From: Janthinobacterium sp. 61
GTDB lineage: Bacteria; Pseudomonadota; Gammaproteobacteria; Burkholderiales; Burkholderiaceae_D
Length of the DNA stretch: 64,000 bases
Assembly (NCBI RefSeq): GCF_002846335.1
Contig: NZ_PJMQ01000001.1
Location: 3,038,001-3,102,000 of the forward strand
Direction: 5' to 3'
The notes under the pieces: generated by a model
What the model was told of the DNA's origin: nothing
Database searches by the model: none
What the model saw: only the letters and a program-made list of their open reading frames with translations
Position numbers and translations under genes: made by a program
Shown here: piece after piece, positions 36,424 through 45,069 of the stretch
How the letters are laid out: every line of letters begins with the position of its first letter
Position numbering within the stretch: position 1 is the first letter of the stretch

Positions 36424-38706
36424 ATGAGTCTGACTCCAGCCGACACGACTTCCGCAGCACTGCCGCCTCCGGCCCCGCGCCAGGCGGCAAAATCGCAGGG
36501 CGCTTCCGCGTCCGGCGCTGGCACGTCCACCGGGAATGCCTCCGCCACACCGCCAGCACCCGCCTTGGGCGTGGCCTCCGTCAGTCACCTGGCCGACAAA
36601 CTGGCCGAATATCTTTCTCCCGCCGACTTGAAAAAAGTCAAGGAAGCCTACCGCTTCTCCGACGAAATGCACCTGGGGCAGATGCGCCGCTCGGGCGAGC
36701 CGTATATCTCGCATCCGATCGCCGTCGCCGAAATCTGCGCCGACTGGAAACTCGACGCGCAAGCCATCATGGCCGCCCTGCTGCATGACGTCATGGAAGA
36801 CCAGGACGTCAAGAAGGAAGAATTGATCGAACGCTTCGGCGCGCCCGTGGCGCACCTGGTCGACGGCCTGTCGAAGCTGGAAAAGATCGAATTCCAGAGC
36901 CAGATCGAAGCGCAGGCGGAAAACTTCCGCAAGATGCTGCTGGCCATGGCGTCCGACGTGCGCGTGATCCTGATCAAACTGGCCGACCGCCTGCACAATA
37001 TGCGCACGCTGGACTTCATGACGGCGGCAAAAAAACGCCGCATCGCCAGCGAGACCATGGAAGTGTACGTGCCGATCGCACACCGCCTCGGCCTGAACAA
37101 TATTTATCATGAGCTGCAGGACCTGTCTTTCTCGCACCTGTACCCCATGCGCTACCGCACCCTGGCGAAAGCCGTCAAGGCGGCGCGCGGCAACCGGCGC
37201 GAAGTGGTCAACAAGATCATGGATGCGGTGAAAAGCACCTTGTCCATGGCCGAACTTGAGGCCGACGTCACGGGCCGCGAAAAGACCCTGTACGACATCT
37301 ATAAAAAGATGCGCAGCAAGCACTTGTCGTTCTCGCAAGTGCTGGACGTGTATGGCTTCCGCGTGGTGGTGGGCAGCTTTGCCGACTGTTACGTGACCCT
37401 GGGCACCCTGCACAGCCTGTACAAACCCATGCCGGGAAAGTTCAAGGATTACATCGCGATCCGCAAGCTGAACGGCTACCAGTCGCTGCACACGACCGTC
37501 ATCGGTCCGTATGGCACACCCGTCGAATTCCAGATCCGCACGCAGGAAATGCACCGCACGGCCGAATCGGGCGTGGCGGCGCACTGGCTGTACAAGAGCG
37601 GCGAATCGAACCCGTCCGACCTGCAGCAGCGCACGCATGCGTGGCTGCAATCGCTGCTCGACATCCAGCAGCAGACGGGCGACTCGGCCGAATTCCTCGA
37701 ACACGTCAAGGTCGACCTGTTCCCCGATTCCGTCTACGTGTTTACGCCGAAGTCGAAGATCATCGCCCTGCCGCGCGGCGCCACGGCCATCGACTTCGCC
37801 TATTCGATCCATACGGGCATCGGCGACCAGACCGTGGCCGTGAAGATCAACAACGAAACCTCGCCCTTGCGCACCGAGCTGCATAATGGCGACATCGTCG
37901 AGATCATCACCGATTCCTCGTCGCGCCCCAGCCCGACGTGGCTGTCGTTCGTGCGCACCGGCAAGGCCCGTTCGGCCATCCGCCACCATTTGCGCACGAT
38001 CAACCTGCCAGAATCGATCGCCCTGGGCCAGCAATTGCTGTCGCAAGCGCTGCAAACCTTGAACATCGACGCCGACCTGCCAGCCCCACTGGTCGAACGC
38101 CTGCTCAACGAATCGAGCGCCAATTCCATGGACGAGCTGTACGCGGACATCGGCATCGGCAAGCGCATGGCCACGCTGGTGGCGCGCCACATTTTTGGTT
38201 TGATCGGCGGCGAAGCGGCCAGCATGCCTGTAGAACACAATAGCGGCAGCGAACTCGACCCCGTTACCATCTGTGGCACCGAAGGCGTCTCCGTGCAGCT
38301 GGCGCCCTGCTGTTTGCCGATTCCCGGCGACCAGATCATCGGCCAGCTGCGCCGCGACCAGGGCTTGCTGGTGCACACGAGCGACTGCTCGCAAGCGAAA
38401 CGCCAGCGCACCAAGGAACCGGACCGCTGGATCGCCGTGCGCTGGGGAACCGAACTGAACCGGCGCTTCGACTGCCGCATCAAGGTGCTGATCAACAGCG
38501 AACGGGGCATCCTGGCCCGCGTGGCCGCCGAAATCGGCGAGTCCGACGCCAACATCATCTATGTGGGCATGGACGAAGACAAGGACAACGTTCTCGACCA
38601 GCTGCGCTTCACCGTGCAAGTCAAGGATCGCGTCCACCTGGCCGCCCTGCTGCGCAATGTGCGCCGCGTCGCTGGCGTCAACCGCATCCTGCGCGAACGC
38701 AACTAA
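36424..38706 (+). CDS. spoT: Bifunctional (p)ppGpp synthetase/hydrolase
   Basis: A 760-residue Rel/SpoT enzyme. The hydrolase HD domain is visible (AALLHDVMEDQ, HD about residues 121-122, and LIKLADRLHNMRTLDFM), so hydrolase activity is expected. The synthetase domain has YGFRVVVGSFADCYVTLGTL and LNGYQSLHTTVIGP. A TGS domain follows (VYVFTPKSKIIALPRGATAI), and a C-terminal ACT domain (RGILARVAAEIGESDANI). The first 45 residues are an Ala/Pro-rich extension. It is the third gene of gmk-rpoZ-spoT. A palindromic repeat lies 18 bases after the stop. Confidence 0.95.
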   Translation: MSLTPADTTSAALPPPAPRQAAKSQGASASGAGTSTGNASATPPAPALGVASVSHLADKLAEYLSPADLKKVKEAYRFSDEMHLGQMRRSGEPYISHPIAVAEICADWKLDAQAIMAALLHDVMEDQDVKKEELIERFGAPVAHLVDGLSKLEKIEFQSQIEAQAENFRKMLLAMASDVRVILIKLADRLHNMRTLDFMTAAKKRRIASETMEVYVPIAHRLGLNNIYHELQDLSFSHLYPMRYRTLAKAVKAARGNRREVVNKIMDAVKSTLSMAELEADVTGREKTLYDIYKKMRSKHLSFSQVLDVYGFRVVVGSFADCYVTLGTLHSLYKPMPGKFKDYIAIRKLNGYQSLHTTVIGPYGTPVEFQIRTQEMHRTAESGVAAHWLYKSGESNPSDLQQRTHAWLQSLLDIQQQTGDSAEFLEHVKVDLFPDSVYVFTPKSKIIALPRGATAIDFAYSIHTGIGDQTVAVKINNETSPLRTELHNGDIVEIITDSSSRPSPTWLSFVRTGKARSAIRHHLRTINLPESIALGQQLLSQALQTLNIDADLPAPLVERLLNESSANSMDELYADIGIGKRMATLVARHIFGLIGGEAASMPVEHNSGSELDPVTICGTEGVSVQLAPCCLPIPGDQIIGQLRRDQGLLVHTSDCSQAKRQRTKEPDRWIAVRWGTELNRRFDCRIKVLINSERGILARVAAEIGESDANIIYVGMDEDKDNVLDQLRFTVQVKDRVHLAALLRNVRRVAGVNRILRERN

Positions 38707-38722
38707 AATTGTTGGCAAAGAG

Positions 38723-38751
38723 CCGGGGTCAGACCCGTCGGGTTTGACCCC
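38723..38751. repeat. REP-like palindrome, copy 1 (beside RAYT)
   Basis: Arms GGGGTCAGACCCG (38725-38737) and CGGGTTTGACCCC (38739-38751) are complementary at 12 of 13 positions with a single central base. The left flank GCC is shared with copy 2. It lies between convergent spoT and the RAYT gene. Confidence 0.75.
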
Positions 38752-38767
38752 AGTTCTCCGCTGCGGA

Positions 38768-39412
38768 CTACCGGCTCAGTTCCGCAACTCGCCTTAAAAA
38801 CACCTGGTCGCCTACCGCAAATTCAGCATCGACTGCTTTTCGCAGTTGTCCGATGCAGCGCTCCCCCAATTTATCCTGAAATAACGATTGGTATGTTTTT
38901 TGCCGTTCAAGCTCATCATTTCCAAGCATCAAATACAAGGAATGCGGAGACAGCAGATCATCATGCCTGCCCTGCGCATTGCTCCGATAACTGGACCAGC
39001 AGTATTGCCCAGGCAATGTCACGATGCCGGCCCTGACGGGATTGAGTTCGATATAACGCTGGCAAATCAATAAATAGCGCTCGCCCTGCACCAAACAGGA
39101 TTTGTAGCGACCTTCCCACAAGCTGCCGGTGCGACCATGACGCCAGTTGAAATATTGCACATAACGCTGGTTCAGCATTTTCATCAGCGACGACAGGGAG
39201 GCTGTGCTTTGCGTGGAGAGCAAGAGATGAACATGATTGCTCATCACCACATACGCATGCAGAGAGCATGGCACAAGCGCTAAACAACTGCGCAGATAGT
39301 CAAGATAGCGCTGTTTATCCTTCCCATCAAGAAAGCATGCTTGGCGATTCACTCCACGCTGCACTACATGCAGTGGAACGCCGGGCAAGACAAGCCGAAG
39401 GGGGCGGGGCAT
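38768..39412 (-). CDS. REP-associated tyrosine transposase (RAYT, IS200/Y1 type)
   Basis: A 214-residue HUH/Y1 transposase-like protein. The HUH-type metal site is in VVMSNHVHLLLS, the nucleophilic tyrosine is in QRYIELNPVRAGIV, and the N-terminus LPGVPLHVVQRGVNRQACFL (20 residues) is typical of RAYT proteins. RAYTs are single-copy domesticated relatives of IS200/IS605 transposases that mobilise or maintain REP palindromes. It is less GC-rich than the flanking genes. No flanking insertion-sequence ends or target duplication are seen, so it behaves as a resident gene rather than an intact IS. A matching palindrome lies 17 bases from its 3' end. Confidence 0.88.
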   Translation of the reverse strand: MPRPLRLVLPGVPLHVVQRGVNRQACFLDGKDKQRYLDYLRSCLALVPCSLHAYVVMSNHVHLLLSTQSTASLSSLMKMLNQRYVQYFNWRHGRTGSLWEGRYKSCLVQGERYLLICQRYIELNPVRAGIVTLPGQYCWSSYRSNAQGRHDDLLSPHSLYLMLGNDELERQKTYQSLFQDKLGERCIGQLRKAVDAEFAVGDQVFLRRVAELSR

Positions 39413-39482
39413 GACAACTCCTGATACCGATTAAATGATCAGTATCCCTGCGCGCGCCTAAGACACTCTGCGTCAACGCAAA

Positions 39483-40049
39483 CTACCCCTCCCCCGGCGC
39501 CGGATACGTCACTTCCAGCAATTCCAGTTCCTGCTCGCCCAGCGGCGTGTTGAGGGTGATCACGTCGCCTTCGCGTGCCTTGGTGATGGTGCGGGCCATG
39601 GGCGAGACCCAGCTGATCTTGCCGTTCAGGGGGTCGAATTCGTCGATGCCGACGATGGTGATGGTATGCGTTTCGCCGTCGCTGGTGCGGTAGGTCACCG
39701 TGGCGCCGAAAAATACCTGGTCATTGCCATGGTGCACGCTGGGGTCGACGATGGCGGCCAGGTCCATGCGCTTGGTCAGGAAGCGGATGCGGCGGTCGAT
39801 TTCGCGCAGGCGCCGCTTGCCATAGATATAGTCGCCATTTTCCGAACGGTCGCCATTCGACGCCGCCCAATGGACGATACGCACCACCTCCGGACGGTCG
39901 ACGTCGATCAGTTGCAGCAACTCTTCCTTGATGCGCTGGTAGCCGGCCGGCGTGATGTAGTTCTTGGCGCCAGCGGGAATGGCCAGCGCCAGCGCGGCCG
40001 CTTCTTCATCGTCGTCGTTGTCGGATTCTTTTACAAAGGCTTTATTCAT
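39483..40049 (-). CDS. greB: GreB-type transcription elongation factor
   Basis: A 188-residue protein with the Gre N-terminal coiled coil (NYITPAGYQRIKEELLQL; ASNGDRSENGDYIYGKRRL with the tip acidic pair) and the C-terminal FKBP-like domain (ISWVSPMARTITKAREGD). It rescues backtracked RNA polymerase by stimulating transcript cleavage. The N-terminal 30 residues (KESDNDDDEEAAALALAIP) are an acidic extension absent from most GreB proteins. ATG 40049 gives MNKAFVKESD; an upstream in-frame start lacks an RBS. Confidence 0.93.
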   Translation of the reverse strand: MNKAFVKESDNDDDEEAAALALAIPAGAKNYITPAGYQRIKEELLQLIDVDRPEVVRIVHWAASNGDRSENGDYIYGKRRLREIDRRIRFLTKRMDLAAIVDPSVHHGNDQVFFGATVTYRTSDGETHTITIVGIDEFDPLNGKISWVSPMARTITKAREGDVITLNTPLGEQELELLEVTYPAPGEG

Positions 40050-40164
40050 CTGCCTATTGTAGCCCCGCCAGGGAGCGACAGGCACACCGGATGCGGGGGC
40101 AGGCAGGCTTTTTTGACGTATCATCGGGGCAATCGCGGCAAACCTGCGCCGAACACGGAGACGG

Positions 40165-40752
40165 ATGAAAAAATTCTACAGAGTCAGGCGCTGGCTGTTC
40201 GCGCCGCTGGTCTATTTGGCCGCCATCTTCCTGCTGATCGAGGAATGGCTGTGGGCGACGGGTGCGCGCATCATGCAGGTGGTGGCGCAATTTCCGCCCC
40301 TGCATGCGCTGGAAGCGTGGATCAAGCGCCTGCCGCCATACTGGGCGCTGGCCGTCTTCGTGCTGCCGGCCGTGCTGCTGTTTCCCGTCAAGCTGCTGGC
40401 CCTGCTGGCGATCGCGCGCGGCCATGCATTCTCCGGCATCGGCGTAATCGTCATTGCCAAGCTGGGCGGTGCGGCCGCCGTGGCCCGTCTGTACAGCCTG
40501 ACGCGCCCTACCCTGCTCACTTTGCCGTGGTTTGCGCGCTGGCACGGCCTGTTCATGGAAACCAAGGACCGCTGGATCGCCCGCCTGCGCGCCACGCGTC
40601 CATGGCGCCGCGTCAGCCGCCTGTCGGCCGCACTGGGCCGCGCCCGCCGCGCCTGGTGGCAACGCTTGCGCAAGGGTACGCCAGGCCGTCATAATTCCCG
40701 CCCAGCGAGAGTGCTGCGCCGCTTCGCCGCCTTTTGGCGCGCCCGCCGCTGA
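40165..40752 (+). CDS. Hypothetical inner-membrane protein, arginine-rich tail
   Basis: A 195-residue protein with at least two or three membrane segments (LFAPLVYLAAIFLLIEEWLW near residue 12; WALAVFVLPAVLLFPVKLLA near 72; a GVIVIAKLGGAAAV stretch near 105) and a strongly basic tail rich in R and W from about residue 125. I do not recognise a family. Its stop overlaps or abuts the start of a histidine kinase gene (TGATG at 40750-40754), so the two may be coupled and it could be a membrane partner of that kinase. The function is unknown. Confidence 0.75.
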   Translation: MKKFYRVRRWLFAPLVYLAAIFLLIEEWLWATGARIMQVVAQFPPLHALEAWIKRLPPYWALAVFVLPAVLLFPVKLLALLAIARGHAFSGIGVIVIAKLGGAAAVARLYSLTRPTLLTLPWFARWHGLFMETKDRWIARLRATRPWRRVSRLSAALGRARRAWWQRLRKGTPGRHNSRPARVLRRFAAFWRARR

Positions 40753-40769
40753 TGAAGAAAGGCAACTCC

Positions 40770-42260
40770 ATGCACGACACTCCCCGGCTGGCGCCCGCCA
40801 TGCGCGCGGCAACGCCGGAAATCTACCTGTACGATGCGGCCAGCTTGCAATTGCTGGATGCCAACGATGCCGCCTGCGACAACTTGCAGTACGCGCGCAA
40901 GCAATTGCTGGCAATGACGCCCTTTACCCTGGCGCCGCAGCTCGACGCGCAGCACCTCGCTGCCGTGCTGGCCACCCTGGACGACAGCATCGGCGCGCAG
41001 GCCCTGCTGCATCTACAGCAGCGCCGCCGCGATGGCAGCCTGTATTCGCTCAGCCTCCACCTGTCGCGCGCCAGCCGCCAGGGCCGCGCCCTGCTCCTGG
41101 CCGAGGGCGAAGACTTGCGCACGCCACAGGCGACGGCGGCCGCCCTGGCGCAGGTGCAGTCGCGCTTCAACGCCATCGTCTCGAACACGCCGGGCCTGGT
41201 GTACCAGTTCTGCCTGCATGCGGATGGACGCGCGTCCTTCGCCTACCTGAGCGACGGCTGCCAGGCCCTGCTGGGCCTGGACCCGGCACAGCTGCACGCG
41301 CGCCCGGAACTGTTCTATCAATTGATCCTGGCCGACGACCGCGCCTCGTATCTGGAGTCGATGCAAGCGTCAAAAAACGCCTTGTGGAGCTGGAACTGGG
41401 AAGGCCGCATCTGGATCGATGCCTGGAAGGATGTCAAATGGATCAATCTGCGGTCCACGCCGCGCGCGCTGGCCGACGGTACGGTGCAGTGGGAAGGCAT
41501 CATGACGAATATCACCGAAAGCCGGCTCGAACAGATCGAAGTGCGCCAGTCGCGCGCCCGCCTGGCCGAACTGACGGCGCATATCGACAAGGTCAAGGAA
41601 CACGAACGCACGCGCCTGGCGCGCGAATTGCACGATGACCTGGGCGGCAATTTGACGGCGATCAAGATGGCGCTGGCCATGCTGGCGCGCCGCCTGCCCC
41701 CGGACGACCCGCTGCTGCAGGAAAAGGCCAACTATGTCGATGCCCTGGTCGACCGCAGCATCGACGCCGTACACCGTATTTCGCTGGACCTGCGCCCTTC
41801 CATGCTGGACCTGGGCCTGGTTGCCGCGCTGGACTGGCAGGTGAAGGAATTCGCGCGCCAGGCCGGCATCGAATGCCAGTTCATTTCCAACCGCCAGCAT
41901 ATCGAACTGGAGCTGGACCTGGCGACCAGCCTGTTCCGCATCGCCCAGGAGGCGCTGACGAATATCGCCAAACATGCGCAGGCCAGCAAGGTCAGCGTGC
42001 GCCTGGCCCGGCAGCGCCAGCATATCAGCCTGTCGATCGCCGACAACGGCGTCGGCATGCGCCTGTCCGACCGTGCCAAGCCGCAATCGTTTGGCATCCG
42101 CGGCATGGCCGAACGCGCCAGCGCGCTGGGCGGCACCCTGAGCCTGATGGATGGGCCGGACGGTGGCACCATCCTGAGCATAAAAATCCGGCTGACCACG
42201 CCGCGAGAGGCGATAATAGCGGCTGCAGCCAGCGCACCAGCGCAAAGCGGAGCGCCGTAA
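40770..42260 (+). CDS. Sensor histidine kinase (NarL/UhpB type)
   Basis: A 496-residue soluble kinase. It has one or two PAS-like regions (about residues 20-110 and 130-250, the latter with NTPGLVYQFCLHADG and LLGLDPAQLHARP), a HisKA_3 helix with the phosphorylated His in LARELHDDLGGNL (about H288), and a HATPase_c domain (FRIAQEALTNIAKHAQAS, then ADNGVGM and FGIRGMAERASALGG). It has no membrane segment. ATG 40770 has AAAGG 7 bases upstream; ATG 40752, which overlaps the previous stop, is the alternative and adds six residues. The response regulator follows 52 bases later. Confidence 0.9.
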   Translation: MHDTPRLAPAMRAATPEIYLYDAASLQLLDANDAACDNLQYARKQLLAMTPFTLAPQLDAQHLAAVLATLDDSIGAQALLHLQQRRRDGSLYSLSLHLSRASRQGRALLLAEGEDLRTPQATAAALAQVQSRFNAIVSNTPGLVYQFCLHADGRASFAYLSDGCQALLGLDPAQLHARPELFYQLILADDRASYLESMQASKNALWSWNWEGRIWIDAWKDVKWINLRSTPRALADGTVQWEGIMTNITESRLEQIEVRQSRARLAELTAHIDKVKEHERTRLARELHDDLGGNLTAIKMALAMLARRLPPDDPLLQEKANYVDALVDRSIDAVHRISLDLRPSMLDLGLVAALDWQVKEFARQAGIECQFISNRQHIELELDLATSLFRIAQEALTNIAKHAQASKVSVRLARQRQHISLSIADNGVGMRLSDRAKPQSFGIRGMAERASALGGTLSLMDGPDGGTILSIKIRLTTPREAIIAAAASAPAQSGAP

Positions 42261-42312
42261 GGCCACAGGGTCGCCGCCGGGCGCAGGGATTCAGATAGGA
42301 AACAACGCAGTC

Positions 42313-42960
42313 ATGAAAGAAAAAGCCACCATCCGGGTATTCATCGCCGACGATCACGCGATCGTGCGCGAGGGCTTGAAACAAATCCTCGCCGACACGA
42401 AGGACATCATCGTCGCCGGCGAGGCTGAAAATGGCCACGACGCCATCAAGCTGTTCCGCGGCTCGAAATGCCAGGTGTTGCTGCTCGACATCTCCCTGCC
42501 CGACCGCAGCGGCATCGAGGTGCTCAAGCAGATCAAGAAGGAAAAGCCGGAACTGGCCGTGCTGATGCTCTCCATGCACCGCGAAGACCAGTACGCCATC
42601 CGTTCGCTCAAGGCGGGCGCGGCCGGCTACCTGACGAAACAGAGTGCGCCGCGCGAACTGGTCACGGCCATACGCCAGGTGGCGCAGGGATTAAAATACA
42701 TCAGCGCCTCGCTGGCGCAGGAACTGGCCAACACGGTGGGCGAAGACCACGAAACGGCATTGCACGACACCCTGTCGGACCGCGAATACCAGACGCTGGT
42801 GATGATCGCCTCGGGCAAGGCGGTAGGCGCCATCGCCGAAGAGCTCAAATTATCCGTGAAAACCGTCAGCGAATACCGCTCCCGCTTGCTGGTCAAGATG
42901 AAACTCAAGAACAGCGCCGAACTGACGCATTACGCCATCCGCAACCAGCTGGTGGATTGA
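42313..42960 (+). CDS. NarL/FixJ-family response regulator
   Basis: A 215-residue regulator with a receiver domain (IRVFIADDHAIVREGLKQIL at the N-terminus; phosphoacceptor D59 in VLLLDISLP; a K in YLTKQSAP) and a LuxR-type helix-turn-helix (LSDREYQTLVMIASGKAVGA and KLSVKTVSEYRSRLLVKMKL, 20 residues each). It is presumably the partner of the upstream kinase. The target genes and signal cannot be read from the sequence. Confidence 0.93.
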   Translation: MKEKATIRVFIADDHAIVREGLKQILADTKDIIVAGEAENGHDAIKLFRGSKCQVLLLDISLPDRSGIEVLKQIKKEKPELAVLMLSMHREDQYAIRSLKAGAAGYLTKQSAPRELVTAIRQVAQGLKYISASLAQELANTVGEDHETALHDTLSDREYQTLVMIASGKAVGAIAEELKLSVKTVSEYRSRLLVKMKLKNSAELTHYAIRNQLVD

Positions 42961-43089
42961 CGGCAAAGCGGCATGCGCGCTGGCATCGGGCGAATTGACA
43001 GGACTTCTCCTTGCTTCTCGCACAATAAGTTCTTTGCCAACTCGCCTATCATGAGGATAATGAGAAATATCTAAAAAGGCTGTGTCTAC

Positions 43090-44730
43090 ATGTCCAGTAA
43101 ATTGCCATCTTCACCAGCAAGCGCTCCCGCTGGCGCCACGAATACCGCCTCCGGTGCGGCGATGAATCCGGCTGAGATCGCGCGCGAAGCGTTTCGCCGC
43201 CTGGCCACGCGCCGCATCGCCCCCACGCCCAGCGCCTACCGCGAGATCTACAATGAAATCGCCGGCATCAGCGAACCGGCGGACAGCCCTGCCGTGCCGG
43301 CAGCCGTGCTGGCCGCCAGCGCCCCCACAGAAAGCGGCGCGGAAAACGTCCTGACGCAATTTGCCGCCAAGATGAGCGAATCGACGGGGGAACTGGGCGA
43401 CTTTGGCCGCCGTTTCCAGCGCGCCCTGAAAGCGCGCGACTGGGACAGCTATGCGCGCACGCTGGCGCAACTGGCGGAAAAACAGGTCAAGAAAGGCGGC
43501 ATCGAATTGCCGCCCCTGCCGGACGGCGAACAGACGCGTACCCTGCGTGAGTTGCTCAGCCGCACCCTGGGCTTTGCCGTCGCCACCTTGCTGACAGGCA
43601 CGCCCGCGCTGGTGGAAGAAGCAGAATCGCTGGGCGCGGCCATCAAGCTGGCGCACACGGAAGAGGCGCTGAACGAAGCGGCCCTGCGCCTGAAGCAGCT
43701 GTGCTACCAGATCGAACTCAAAAGCGGCGACACGGCCGAACAGCAGGAATTGCTGCTGCGTCTGTTCAAGTTGCTGCTCGATAACGTCAGCCAGTTGCTC
43801 GACGACGACAGCTGGCTGCGCGGCCAGGTCGATGCCGTGCAAAATCTGATCGCCGGTCCGCTCGACCAGCGCGCGCTGGAAGACGCCACCCGCAGCCTGA
43901 AGGAAGTCATCTACAAACAGAGCCAGCTCAAGCACAGCCTGTCCGACGTCAAGCTGACGGTGAAGAACATGATGATGACCTTCATCGACCGCCTGGGGCA
44001 AGTGGCGGCCAGCACGGGCGACTTCCATGAAAAGATCGGCGGCTATTCGGAAAAGATCAGCCAGGCGGAAAATATCAGCGAATTGAACAACGTTCTCGAC
44101 GAGGTCTTGCGCGAAACGCGCATGGTGCAGAACGAAGCCTTGCGCGCACGCGACAAAATGGTGCTGGCGCGCCAGGAAGTGCAGGATGCGGAACAGCGCA
44201 TCCACACCCTGGAAGCCAAGCTCCAGCATATGAGCGAACTGGTGCGGGAAGACCAGCTGACAGGCAGCCTGAACCGCCGTGGCCTGGACGACGTGTTCGA
44301 GCGCGAGACGGCCCGCTCCGACCGCCGCGGCACGCCGCTGTGCATCGCCATGCTGGATCTGGACGATTTCAAGCGCCTGAACGACACCTACGGTCACCTG
44401 GCCGGCGATGCCGCCTTGAAACACTTGGTAAAAATCGTCAAGGAAACCCTGCGCTCGATGGACGTCATCGCCCGCTTCGGCGGCGAGGAATTCCTCATCC
44501 TGCTGCCGGAAACCACGGTCGATGCAGCCTCGTCGACGATGACACGCTTGCAGCGCGAGCTGACCCGGCATTTCTTCCTGCATGACAATGAAAAAGTCTT
44601 GATTACCTTTTCCGCCGGCGTGGCCCTGCGCCTGCCGAACGAAGACCAGGCCGAGCTGGTCAAGCGCGCCGACCGCGCCATGTACCAGGCCAAGCAAACG
44701 GGCAAGAACCGCGTGGTGGTGGCCGACTGA
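43090..44730 (+). CDS. Diguanylate cyclase (GGDEF)
   Basis: A 546-residue protein. The C-terminal GGDEF domain has LTGSLNRRGLDDVFERE, the active-site GGEEF (464-468) and an intact RxxD inhibitory site RSMD (455-458) five residues upstream, so feedback-inhibited c-di-GMP synthesis is expected. The first 385 residues are mostly helical with coiled-coil-like segments, including a final VQDAEQRIHTLEAKLQHM helix. No membrane segment is seen. The start ATG 43090 is clear. The gene lies before the flagellar cluster, so it may affect motility through YcgR. Confidence 0.9.
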   Translation: MSSKLPSSPASAPAGATNTASGAAMNPAEIAREAFRRLATRRIAPTPSAYREIYNEIAGISEPADSPAVPAAVLAASAPTESGAENVLTQFAAKMSESTGELGDFGRRFQRALKARDWDSYARTLAQLAEKQVKKGGIELPPLPDGEQTRTLRELLSRTLGFAVATLLTGTPALVEEAESLGAAIKLAHTEEALNEAALRLKQLCYQIELKSGDTAEQQELLLRLFKLLLDNVSQLLDDDSWLRGQVDAVQNLIAGPLDQRALEDATRSLKEVIYKQSQLKHSLSDVKLTVKNMMMTFIDRLGQVAASTGDFHEKIGGYSEKISQAENISELNNVLDEVLRETRMVQNEALRARDKMVLARQEVQDAEQRIHTLEAKLQHMSELVREDQLTGSLNRRGLDDVFERETARSDRRGTPLCIAMLDLDDFKRLNDTYGHLAGDAALKHLVKIVKETLRSMDVIARFGGEEFLILLPETTVDAASSTMTRLQRELTRHFFLHDNEKVLITFSAGVALRLPNEDQAELVKRADRAMYQAKQTGKNRVVVAD

Positions 44731-44748
44731 ACCCCGCCCGCTTCGCCT

Positions 44749-44782
44749 ATGCCGTCCCGCCACCCGGCCGGACGGCATTTTT
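44749..44782 (+). terminator. Terminator of the diguanylate cyclase gene
   Basis: ATGCCGTCC and GGACGGCAT form a 9-bp stem with a 12-base loop, followed by TTTTT in the plus direction. Confidence 0.85.
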
Positions 44783-44863
44783 CATTCCAAAACAACAACA
44801 CTCGCTTCCCTTCCTGCACTTCGCCAGCATCCACGCGATATGAAAATAAAACTATTTTTACCC

Positions 44864-44890
44864 TCAAGTTTCTTTAAATCATGTCGTCTA
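44864..44890 (+). promoter_or_regulatory. Candidate sigma28 promoter of fliC
   Basis: TCAAGTTT (7 of 8 to TAAAGTTT), an 11-base spacer and GTCGTCTA (4 of 8 to GCCGATAA). The spacing is exact but the -10 match is weak. Confidence 0.4.
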
Positions 44891-45069
44891 GCGCGCGGCC
44901 AGCGGCAAACTGAAGGGCTAAAAATTAAAATTTAAAGCACTTTTCGCCATAAATTTTCCCGCAGAGCAACCGTTACCCTAAATAACAGCGGCTTGATTGT
45001 CCCGGAACAGCGGGGCAGGCCAAAGTGACTAGCACATAGCGCAATGTAGTACCTGTTTGGAGAATTATC

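Larger units (their letters stand above)
44731..45069. other. Intergenic region upstream of fliC
   Basis: This 339-base region carries the terminator of the cyclase gene and a candidate sigma28 promoter. No gene is supported. Confidence 0.7.

Noticed and set aside
36397..38718. A 773-codon open frame antisense to spoT, and similar long frames antisense to edd, pgi and the cyclase gene
   Set aside because: They lie entirely opposite strongly recognised genes, have compositions rich in Gln/His/Arg/Ala with no family match, and arise from high GC at third positions.
38768..39412. RAYT gene as an intact IS200/IS605 insertion sequence
   Set aside because: No paired transposon ends, no accessory tnpB and no disrupted neighbour; the sequence fits a resident RAYT.
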